A DNA stretch of 37,916 bases, taken from contig JADLEF010000196.1 in the NCBI GenBank assembly GCA_020846295.1, forward strand, positions 1-37,916. Reading direction: 5' to 3'. The notes under the pieces were generated by a model, which worked only from the letters and a program-made list of their open reading frames with translations, had not been told where the DNA came from and did no database searches. Position numbers and translations under genes: made by a program. Below are positions 31,795 through 37,916 of this stretch, piece after piece (positions within the stretch are counted from its first letter, which is position 1; every line of letters starts with the position of its first letter). This DNA comes from Acidimicrobiales bacterium. Lineage in GTDB: Bacteria; Actinomycetota; Acidimicrobiia; Acidimicrobiales; CAIXPF01.

Positions 31795-32533
31795 TCGCCT
31801 CGGCCGGCCGGTTGGTGATGATGCCCTCGACACCGAGGGCGGCCAGGCGGCGCTGCGCAACGGGGTCATCGACGGTCCAGGCGTACACGGCGAGCCCAGC
31901 CCCGTGGGCCCGCGCCACCATGTCGCCGTCGACGGCGCGCCAGTGCGGGTGCACGGCGGCGCACCCGAGCGAGCGCGCGTCGGCCACGGAGAAGCCGGCG
32001 ACCGACCCGGCATCCAGCAGCCAACCGACCGGTATGTCCGGCAGCTGTTGCACGGCTGCTTCGAGCGCGTCGCGGTCGAAGCTGCTGACCAACAACGCCG
32101 GGTGCTGTCGATGAACGCCGAGCTCGCGCTGCACGGCTGAGACCAGCTCCGCCACCGCTCGGCGCCCGGCGGACGCGCGCCCGGCGGACGCGGGTCCGTC
32201 GACCTTCAGCTCGAGGTTCAGCAACCCGCCGTCCCAGCCGTCGAGCAGGGCGAGCACCTCGGCCAGGGTCGGCACCCCGACGGGCCGCTGCGCCGCGGTC
32301 GTGTCGGCCACCACACGACCGGCGAGGGTCGCCGATCCGGCGGCGCGACCCCACGTCGGGTCGTGGTGCACCACGGCGATGCCGTCGGCGCTGAGGCGTA
32401 CGTCGAGCTCGATCCCGTCCGCCCCTTGCGCCCGGGCGAGCCCGAACGCGGCGAGGCTGTTCTCCGGCGCGTCGGCGCTGGCGCCTCGATGGCCGAGCAC
32501 GGCGGGCCCCGAGCGGGCGTGGTCTCGTTCCAC
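31697..32533 (-). CDS. Glycerophosphodiester phosphodiesterase family protein
   Basis: A 278-residue GDPD-domain protein. Catalytic and metal residues appear in order: LGHRGASADAPENS, GIELDVRLSADG, VVHHDPTWGRA and LLNLELKV, with the closing strand VYAWTVDD and EGIITNRP. These enzymes hydrolyse glycerophosphodiesters released from phospholipids. No signal peptide is seen, so it is probably cytoplasmic. GTG 32533 is chosen because AGGAAGGA lies 9 bases upstream; GTG 32539 is nearer to it. The C-terminus extends past the fold and overlaps the lipid kinase gene tail to tail, so both ends are non-conserved extensions. Both genes concern glycerolipid turnover. Confidence 0.87.
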   Translation of the reverse strand: MERDHARSGPAVLGHRGASADAPENSLAAFGLARAQGADGIELDVRLSADGIAVVHHDPTWGRAAGSATLAGRVVADTTAAQRPVGVPTLAEVLALLDGWDGGLLNLELKVDGPASAGRASAGRRAVAELVSAVQRELGVHRQHPALLVSSFDRDALEAAVQQLPDIPVGWLLDAGSVAGFSVADARSLGCAAVHPHWRAVDGDMVARAHGAGLAVYAWTVDDPVAQRRLAALGVEGIITNRPAEAIRTLWEAGLRNAPPPGWRQGRGPGSPPAPSGA

Positions 32534-33234
32534 CTGCACGCGTCCTTCCTGCCGTCGCGGCCCCACCGCTCCGGCCCGGCAGGCTAGCGACGAGCCGAAC
32601 GGCAGCGACCCGCCCCCACTGGTAACGGTTCCTATTGTGACTCCGAGTCCGGTGCTCGCCGCACCGAGGGCTGCTCGCCCCGGCCGGCTCGATCGTGACG
32701 CTGTCGGTGCTCGCGGTGGCGGCGGGGGCGACATCCGCGTCGCCGGGCCGTCGGACTCGAGGCCGGGTGTCCTCGGTGGCCGTCGTCGGAGCACGCCCGG
32801 CGGCCGTGCGGCGACCTGAACGGCGCGGCGCGATCGGTCGCGCCCGGGCAGCCAGGCGTGGTGGCACGTCGGTACTGGTCCTTGACCATCCTCCGTCGCC
32901 AACTGTGCGAGTGAAGTGAACGCAGGTCGACCGAGCGATGGCCGAGTGGTCACCGCACCGCAGCACCGTCGAACCGCAACGTCGGCGCCACCGACCCGTC
33001 AACGGCCGCTCACCACCCGTTTGCGGTAAAACTCCGCGAAAAATCTTGTGGCTATCCCTTGATCGCCAGGATTAACACGCTGTAACTTTTGACGGTCGTT
33101 CGATCCCGCCTACGGCAGCATCCACTCGGCACCGCCCTCGTACCGGTGCCCCTTGGTGTCAGCAATCGGTCGCTTCGAACGTCATCACATCGTTCCATTT
33201 GTGCGTATTCTGCGCGCTGTGGGTTGGAGGTCAG
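32534..33234. other. 700-bp intergenic region upstream of the whiB1-like gene
   Basis: I find no supportable gene here. The left part (to about 33000) is GC-rich with no convincing coding frame. The right part contains the most AT-rich patch of the window (about 33020-33095), including GTAAAACT, GAAAAATCTTG and GGATTAACACGCTGTAAC. A TTGACG -35-like hexamer lies at 33089-33094 and a TATTCT -10-like box at about 33206-33211. It most likely holds several promoters and operators for whiB; a small RNA is possible but I see no known RNA family. Confidence 0.5.
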
Positions 33235-33531
33235 GTGGCCCTTTCTTCGTCTCGTAACTTGACCCTCGCGGCCGAAAACGACGAATGGCGCCGAACGGCC
33301 AACTGCAGGGACACCAGTCCGGACCTGTTCTTCCCCGTCGGGACCACCGGTCCTGCGCTCGAGCAGATCGCCACCGCCAAGGCCGTGTGCGAGACCTGTC
33401 CCTCGATGCAGCCGTGCCTGGAGTTCGCCCTGATGACCAACCAGGACACGGGGATCTGGGGCGGCACCTCCGAGGAGGAGCGCCGCAAGCTTCGCAAGGC
33501 CTGGCTCGCTCGCCAGCGAGAAGCTTCCTGA
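33235..33531 (+). CDS. whiB1: WhiB-family iron-sulfur transcription regulator, WhiB1/WblE-like
   Basis: A 98-residue Wbl protein with the four cluster-binding cysteines Cys24, Cys52, Cys55 and Cys61 (NCRD and AVCETCPSMQPC), the turn GIWGGTSEEERR and a basic C-terminus. The stretch PDLFFPVGTTGPALEQI closely matches WhiB1/WblE rather than WhiB2-7. WhiB1 binds a nitric-oxide-sensitive 4Fe-4S cluster and partners the principal sigma factor. The adjacent convergent pdtaS gene reproduces the mycobacterial whiB1-pdtaS arrangement. GTG 33235 has GGAGG four bases upstream; GTG 33199 would add 12 residues. Confidence 0.9.
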   Translation: MALSSSRNLTLAAENDEWRRTANCRDTSPDLFFPVGTTGPALEQIATAKAVCETCPSMQPCLEFALMTNQDTGIWGGTSEEERRKLRKAWLARQREAS

Positions 33532-33552
33532 CCGCTCGCAACCACCGTGCTT

Positions 33553-33587
33553 CGAACAGCCTCCCTCCGGGGAGGCTGTTCGCGTTT
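33553..33587 (+). terminator. Intrinsic terminator of the whiB1-like gene
   Basis: A perfect 13-bp stem, CGAACAGCCTCCC (33553-33565) with GGGAGGCTGTTCG (33570-33582), closes a TCCG tetraloop and is followed by CGTTTTCC. This is a textbook rho-independent terminator, and it lies before the convergent pdtaS stop. Confidence 0.88.
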
Positions 33588-33629
33588 TCCCCCACCATGG
33601 GACGGCCGGACCGATCTGACGCGTTGGCG

Positions 33630-35177
33630 TCAGTCGTGGTCGCGCACCAACGGCACCTCGACCACCACCTCGGTCCCGGTACGGCCGTCGTCCCGACCGC
33701 GCACCGAGATGGTCCCCTCCAGTTCGTGCTCGACCAGCGTGCGCACGATCGACAGCCCCAGACCGGTCGAGCCGTCCAGCGAGAACCCCTCGGCCAGACC
33801 CGCGCCGTCGTCGAGCACGCCGACGCGGACCCGGGCCGCGCCGTCGACGTCATAGGGACCGGTGACCGTGACGATGACCTCCCCGCTGTCCACCGGCGCG
33901 GCTCCACCGCTCTCACCGGAACCCTCGGCGGACGGGGACTGGTGGTACGCGTGGTCCACCGTGTTCTGCAGCAACTCCGTCAACACCAGGGCGAGCGGGG
34001 TGGCCACATCGGCCGGCAGGGTCGGCGCGTCGCCCACCAACCGGAACAGCACCGCCCGCTCGGGCGCCATGAGCGACTCCTCGACCATGCGGATGATCGG
34101 CCGGGCGATGTCGGTGAACGGCACGTCGTCGCCCGCCTCCCGCGACAGCGTCTCGTGCACGACCGCGATCGACGCGATGCGCCGCACCGACTCCTCGATC
34201 GCCTCGCGGGCCTCGGCCGAGGACACCCGCCGGGCCTGGATTCGCAGCAGCGATGAGATGGTCTGCAGGTTGTTCTTGACGCGGTGGTGGATCTCACGGA
34301 TGTGCGTGTCCTTGGACACCAACAGCCGATCGAGGCGGCGCACGTCGGAGATGTCGCGCAGCACGGCCAGCACCCCGACGACCGCCTTGCGCTCGAGCAG
34401 GGGGACGGCGTGCACCAGCACGTGGGTGTGGTTGCCCCGCGACAGCTCTTGGGTGGCGGGCCGGCGCTGGGCCATCGACATGCGGACGACACCCTCGTCG
34501 AGGCCCAGCCGGGCGAGGGTGGCGCCCTCCACCTGGGCGACGACACCGAGCCGGTGCAACGCCGAGATGCCGTTGGGCGAGCAGTACTGCACGCGCCCGC
34601 CCTCGTCGAGCATCATCACCCCGTCGCCGACGCGGGGCAGCTCCTTGAGCGGGTCCTCGCTGCCCGGGAAGGGGAACTCCCCCAGGGCCACCATCCGGGC
34701 CAGCCGGCTGAAGGCGGTCAGGTAGGCGTTCTCGAGAGCCCCGTGGCGGCGGCCGCCGCTGGGCAGGCCGACGCTGGTGAGCACGCCGATCACCCGGCCC
34801 TCCCGACGCACCGGTATGGCCAGGATGGACGCCCGCACATCGTTGGCCGCGAGCAACTCGTCCGGCCCCACCGTCTCGCCGGAGCGCAGGCAGCGCTCCA
34901 CCTGCGGCTGGACCGACCCGGTGAACACCTGGCCGACGAGGTCGTTGGGGTGCATGGTCTGGCTGGTGGTGGGCCGCACCTGGGCCAGCACCACGTAGCG
35001 GCGGCGGCCGGCCCGGGCGTCCGCACCCTCCGCCAGGTCCGCCGCGGCGAACAGCACCAGGTCCGTGAACGACAGGTCGGCGAGCAGGCCCCAGTTGGCC
35101 ACCAGCCGGTGCAGGTGGTCCACGTCCGCCGCGACCAGGCCGGTGTGCACCCGGGCGACTTCGGCCAGGCTGTACAT
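33630..35177 (-). CDS. pdtaS: PdtaS-like cytosolic sensor histidine kinase (GAF-PAS-HisKA_2-HATPase)
   Basis: The 515-residue soluble kinase has an N-terminal GAF-like domain (about 1-165), a PAS domain (about 180-285), a HisKA_2 dimerisation region with IREIHHRVKNNLQT (probable phosphoacceptor His297) and a HATPase domain (ELLQNTVDHAY, DDGAGLAEGF, STGLGLSIV). This is the PdtaS layout, whose known partner PdtaR is an ANTAR RNA-binding antiterminator; no PdtaR gene lies in the window. The HATPase carries a Ser/Gly-rich insertion (about 440-455). TAGCAT lies 9 bases before ATG 35177. It is downstream of the ArsA pair by 38 bases and may be partly co-transcribed with it. Confidence 0.9.
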   Translation of the reverse strand: MYSLAEVARVHTGLVAADVDHLHRLVANWGLLADLSFTDLVLFAAADLAEGADARAGRRRYVVLAQVRPTTSQTMHPNDLVGQVFTGSVQPQVERCLRSGETVGPDELLAANDVRASILAIPVRREGRVIGVLTSVGLPSGGRRHGALENAYLTAFSRLARMVALGEFPFPGSEDPLKELPRVGDGVMMLDEGGRVQYCSPNGISALHRLGVVAQVEGATLARLGLDEGVVRMSMAQRRPATQELSRGNHTHVLVHAVPLLERKAVVGVLAVLRDISDVRRLDRLLVSKDTHIREIHHRVKNNLQTISSLLRIQARRVSSAEAREAIEESVRRIASIAVVHETLSREAGDDVPFTDIARPIIRMVEESLMAPERAVLFRLVGDAPTLPADVATPLALVLTELLQNTVDHAYHQSPSAEGSGESGGAAPVDSGEVIVTVTGPYDVDGAARVRVGVLDDGAGLAEGFSLDGSTGLGLSIVRTLVEHELEGTISVRGRDDGRTGTEVVVEVPLVRDHD

Positions 35178-35215
35178 CGTCGGCCGATGCTACCGGTCGG
35201 GGCGACCGCCGCCGG

Positions 35216-36418
35216 TCAGTCCAGCCCCTCGTCGCCCCACAGCCCCCGCCCGACGTCCAGCACGTCGGCCAGCTCCCCGATGTCATGGTCGAGGTGGGGG
35301 ACGAACACGCTGCGCGGCGCGAGGCGGCCCAGCCGGACCGCCAGCTCGCTCTCACGGGCGGCGAGCATCCCGTAGTCGTTGAAGCACTGGCCGATCTCGC
35401 CGAGCACGTGGGCGCCGGCCACCGGATCGAACCCGCTGCGCCCGGACCGGGCCCGGGTGGCGGTGTCGAGGGCCTCGGCGAGCTCCCCGGCGGCGGTGGC
35501 GGCGTGACGGCGGTACCGGTCGGCCAGCTTCTTGGCCGAGCGGTCGTCGAGCACCGCTGGCAGGGTGCGGTTGAACACCAGTGCGCCCAGGGTGAGGGAT
35601 CGCTTGGCCAGCTCCTCGCAGAAGTAGGTCGCCTCCCGGGCCGGCACCGGCTCCAGCGTCGTGACGACCACGAAGGAGGTGCGCGGATCCCGCAGGGTCC
35701 GTTCCACCGCCTTGGCCCGCTCCACGAACCCCCGGTACATCGATTGGAAGAGCAGGAAGAACTCGGCGATGTCGGTGAGGAACGAGGCGCCGAGCAGGCG
35801 GTCGGCCACCACGTAGAACGGCTTGGAGGCCAGGTTGACGAGCTTGGAGCGGGCGGGGGCGATCAACCAGCGCAGCAACCGGCTGGAGAAGAACTCCGCC
35901 ATCCGGGCGGGAGCGTCGAGGAAGTCGATGGCGTTTCGCGAGGGCGGGGTGTCGACCACGATCAGGTCGTAGCGGCCGGACGCGTGCAGCTCGTGCAGCC
36001 GCTCCATGGCGATGTAGTCGTGGCTCTGGGTGAACGTGGCAGTGATGTTGCGGTAGAGCGGGTTGGCCAGGATGGCGTCCCGGGCGGCGGCGTCGGGGGC
36101 GTGGCGGCGGACGAGGTCGTCCCAGCTGGCCTTGGTGTCGAGCATCGCCGCCCACAGCTGGCCTCGGGGCTCCACCCCCGCGGCGCGGAACGCGTCGTCC
36201 GGCACCCGGGTCTCGATGTTGCCGAAGCGCTCCAGTCCCATGGCGGTGGCCAGCCTCCGGGCCGGGTCGACCGTCAGCACGAGGACCTTCGCGTCGAGCT
36301 CCGCGGCCGCCGCCGCGGCGACCGAGGCCGCGATCGTCGTCTTGCCCACACCGCCGGCACCGCACACGAGCAGCACGTCGCTGGCAGCCACCAGCTGGTC
36401 GAGGCGCGGTCGCAGCAT
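35216..36418 (-). CDS. ArsA/Get3-like ATPase, second paralogue (lacks signature lysine)
   Basis: A 400-residue ArsA-family ATPase. The deviant Walker A reads GAGGVGKTT (20-28), where most members have GKGGVGKT, so the inter-subunit signature lysine is Ala21. Switch I-like VLTVDPARR and the A-loop/switch II region VVDTPPSRNAIDFLD are present. No CxxC zinc motif or arsenite-binding cysteine set is seen, so arsenite export is unlikely. The layout corresponds to the second member of the actinobacterial Get3-like pair (mycobacterial Rv3679-Rv3680 type). It begins 7 bases after the first ArsA gene ends. A heterodimer with that neighbour is likely by analogy. Confidence 0.87.
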   Translation of the reverse strand: MLRPRLDQLVAASDVLLVCGAGGVGKTTIAASVAAAAAAELDAKVLVLTVDPARRLATAMGLERFGNIETRVPDDAFRAAGVEPRGQLWAAMLDTKASWDDLVRRHAPDAAARDAILANPLYRNITATFTQSHDYIAMERLHELHASGRYDLIVVDTPPSRNAIDFLDAPARMAEFFSSRLLRWLIAPARSKLVNLASKPFYVVADRLLGASFLTDIAEFFLLFQSMYRGFVERAKAVERTLRDPRTSFVVVTTLEPVPAREATYFCEELAKRSLTLGALVFNRTLPAVLDDRSAKKLADRYRRHAATAAGELAEALDTATRARSGRSGFDPVAGAHVLGEIGQCFNDYGMLAARESELAVRLGRLAPRSVFVPHLDHDIGELADVLDVGRGLWGDEGLD

Positions 36419-36425
36419 CGCCGGG

Positions 36426-37367
36426 TCAGCCGAGCTCGTCGGCCAGCGCGTCGGCCAGCAGGTGCACGGCCCGGGCGCCGTGGCCACGGGCGAACAGGAA
36501 CGGCAGGTACAGCAGCGGCAGCTCCCCCGCCTCGGCGCGGAGGCGGTCCAGGTGTGCGGTGCTGTTGCGGCGCAGGCTGGTGGCCAGCTCGGCCACCTCG
36601 ACCACGGCCAACGCCTCGGGACCGTGGCGCTCGACCAGGGTGCGCTGCCAGGCACCGGGGCGGGCGAACCGGTCGAACAGCGCCTGTTCGGTCCGGTTGA
36701 ACAGCTCGGGCAGCACCCGGTTGACGACGATGGCGGCGACGCGCACGTCGGTGCGGGCGCTGATCGCGTCTCGCAGCTCGAGCGTCTCGGTGACCGGCAT
36801 CTCCTCGGCGGTGCACACGAGCACGGCGGCGGTGATGGCCGGATCGGCCAGGATGTCGGTCATCCAGTCCGCCTGGGTGCGGATCAGCCCGACCTTGACC
36901 AGATCGCCGATCGCCCGCGGCGCAGAGAGCTGTCCGACGACGTGGCCGCTGGCGACTGCGTCCACCACGACGAGGTCGAAGTGGCGCTCGCGCACCTCGT
37001 AGGCCAGCTTGCCGACGGTGAGGATCTCCTTCACCCCCGGCGCCGCGGTGGCGACGAAGTCGAACACGTTGGCCAGCGGCCCGATGCGCCCCTTCAACGG
37101 GATGCGCAGGTGGAGCTTGAGGTACTCCCGCAGCGACGCCTCGGTGTCCATGGCCATCAGGTGCAGGCCCGGTTCGATCTCGACCGGTTCGAAACCGACC
37201 GGACCCGATTCGAACGCGGTGGCGAGGGACCCCTTGGCGTCGACCTCGCACACCAGCACCCGTTTGCCCTCGGCGGCGGCGCAGCGGGCCAGGGCGGCGG
37301 ACACCGTCGTCTTGCCGACGCCACCCTTGCCGGTGACGAAGAGGAGGCGATGATCGATCAGCCGCAC
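36426..37367 (-). CDS. ArsA/Get3-like ATPase, first paralogue
   Basis: A 313-residue P-loop ATPase with the complete deviant Walker A GKGGVGKT (13-20), VCEVDAKGSLA as switch I and DLVVVDAVASGHVVGQLSAP as switch II. Unlike arsenite pumps it lacks the metalloid-binding cysteines, and no ArsB or ArsR is nearby. The tandem with the second ATPase and the upstream DUF3107 gene is a recurrent actinobacterial arrangement whose roles include envelope-related functions in mycobacteria. GTG 37367 begins just before the conserved LLFVTGKGG and is preferred over an upstream start that would overlap the DUF3107 gene. Confidence 0.88.
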   Translation of the reverse strand: MRLIDHRLLFVTGKGGVGKTTVSAALARCAAAEGKRVLVCEVDAKGSLATAFESGPVGFEPVEIEPGLHLMAMDTEASLREYLKLHLRIPLKGRIGPLANVFDFVATAAPGVKEILTVGKLAYEVRERHFDLVVVDAVASGHVVGQLSAPRAIGDLVKVGLIRTQADWMTDILADPAITAAVLVCTAEEMPVTETLELRDAISARTDVRVAAIVVNRVLPELFNRTEQALFDRFARPGAWQRTLVERHGPEALAVVEVAELATSLRRNSTAHLDRLRAEAGELPLLYLPFLFARGHGARAVHLLADALADELG

Positions 37368-37383
37368 CGGCGCACGCCGTGCA

Positions 37384-37620
37384 TCAGCGCTCCGGCGCGA
37401 AGCCGATCTTGCGCGTGTTGTCCGCCTTGCCCAGCTCGACATAGGCGATCCGGTCGGTCGGCACGCCCACCGACCGGCCGTCCTTGTCGGTCAGCCACAG
37501 CACCGACACCGGCCCGGCCAACGCACCGTCGACATCGGCCTTCACCTTGTCGCGGTCGACCTCACCGAGGTCGAGGGCGAGCTCCTTCGGGTTGTGCAAC
37601 ATACCGATTCGAACGTCCAC
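37384..37620 (-). CDS. DUF3107 family protein
   Basis: A 78-residue small soluble protein (DVRIGMLHNPKELALDLG to AYVELGKADNTRKIGF), the conserved actinobacterial DUF3107 family (mycobacterial TB9.4 type) of unknown function. GTG 37620 is preceded by AGGAG with 8-base spacing, which fixes the start. It is the first gene of the minus-strand cluster with the two ArsA-like ATPases (16-base gap). Repeated hairpins lie about 190 bases upstream. Confidence 0.92.
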   Translation of the reverse strand: MDVRIGMLHNPKELALDLGEVDRDKVKADVDGALAGPVSVLWLTDKDGRSVGVPTDRIAYVELGKADNTRKIGFAPER

Positions 37621-37808
37621 AGTGTGCGCTCCTGTTGGCTGGACCTGCTGGCGAGAGCCCGGCGGTGGCTGCTCGGCGCATGCACGCTACCGGGTCCCGG
37701 CCCGTATTCCGGTCACCCGCCGCCCGGCCTACCGATGACGAGGTCCCGAGCCCCGCCAGCGACCTCAGGCCGGCACCCCGGGCGGGATGGACAGGCACCC
37801 ACCGCCCG

Positions 37809-37916
37809 GCATGGGGAAGGGGCCCCATGCCCGGGAGGAGGATGGGGTCGGGGCCCCATCCGGGCACGGCGAAGCCGCCAGCAAACACCGCCCGGCATGG
37901 GGTAGGGGCCCCATGC
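37809..37916. repeat. Three copies of a 22-bp G-rich hairpin repeat
   Basis: Copies at 37809-37830, 37840-37861 and 37895-37916 share the core ATGGGG-NN-GGGGCCCCAT. The first and third also share the preceding CACCGCCCG; they match over 31 bases with one difference. In the middle copy the outer pair switches from C-G to G-C on both arms, a compensatory change that supports pairing. The array runs to the window edge and may continue. The region 37621-37808 before it holds no gene that I can see; a TAGCGT box on minus (37684-37689) may be the DUF3107 promoter. Confidence 0.7.

Noticed and set aside
33091-33115. GTTCGATCCC resembling a tRNA T-loop
   Set aside because: The flanking bases do not form a T-stem and no acceptor, D or anticodon arms can be built around it.
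12583-34815. Recurring ACCGGTATG as a possible uptake or orientation sequence
   Set aside because: The copies encode Ile-Pro-Val or similar in minus-strand genes and are few; codon choice explains them.
35216-37367. Arsenic resistance operon
   Set aside because: The ATPases lack arsenite-binding cysteines and there is no arsB, arsC or arsR; the context is that of the actinobacterial Get3-like pair.
1-37916. CRISPR arrays, insertion sequences, prophage or integrase
   Set aside because: No regularly spaced repeats, transposase or integrase motifs or target-site duplications were seen on either strand.

Overview
The window is about 38 kb of very GC-rich bacterial chromosome carrying roughly 37 protein genes. 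The gene set points to an actinobacterium: a WhiB1-type regulator beside a PdtaS-type kinase, a DUF3107 protein, paired ArsA/Get3-like ATPases, the phosphatase/DUF3090/SCO1664 gene cluster, an LCP ligase and an F420-hydrogenase beta-like protein. The lack of mycobacterial or streptomycete hallmark genes makes me favour the Acidimicrobiia or a similar deep lineage; this placement is inference. I see no rRNA, tRNA, CRISPR array, insertion sequence or prophage.

The most interesting content is two selenoprotein genes, each interrupted by one in-frame UGA that conventional gene calling would read as a stop. (1) At 10343-10810 a Bcp/PrxQ peroxiredoxin has UGA exactly at the peroxidatic cysteine (TPG-U-T). 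A 7-bp hairpin with a GU-containing 5-base loop starts 14 bases after it. (2) At 19050-20393 (minus strand) a radical SAM protein reads through UGA to give a C-terminal Cys-Sec-Ala-Glu-Pro tail and ends 13 codons later. It too has a downstream hairpin with a GU-containing 5-base loop. The two putative bSECIS elements resemble each other in distance and loop, so the organism very probably decodes selenocysteine, although no sel genes lie in the window.

Layout. 1-3368: 3' part of an indolepyruvate:ferredoxin oxidoreductase-type protein. 3464-5760: class II aldolase and DUF1537 acid-sugar kinase operon, divergent from a hot-dog thioesterase. 6249-8618: divergent response regulator and histidine kinase. 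8683-11646: membrane-anchored sulfite-oxidase-like molybdoenzyme, seleno-peroxiredoxin and a VIT1-type transporter translationally coupled to it. 11607-13640: GGDEF-EAL protein with a degenerate GGDEF site. 13768-18996: envelope and hypothetical genes (FKBP lipoprotein, LCP protein, VOC protein, scramblase-like protein) with a perfect CRP-type operator at 15062-15077. 19050-22791: seleno-radical SAM, enoyl-CoA hydratase, EamA transporter, carboxymuconolactone decarboxylase-like protein. 22911-25814: F420-hydrogenase beta-like protein, two hypotheticals and UDGb. 25844-28824: phosphatase, DUF3090, SCO1664 and an unknown fourth gene in one tightly packed operon. 28900-30646: electron-transfer flavoprotein etfBA. 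30709-32533: diacylglycerol-kinase-like and glycerophosphodiesterase genes, tail to tail. 33235-37620: whiB1-like gene convergent with pdtaS, then two ArsA-like ATPases and DUF3107. The window ends in three copies of a G-rich hairpin repeat.

Many genes have a TANNNT -10 box 6-10 bases before the start codon and no Shine-Dalgarno sequence, so leaderless transcription appears common. I used this to choose several starts. Two divergent gene pairs share overlapping -10 boxes.
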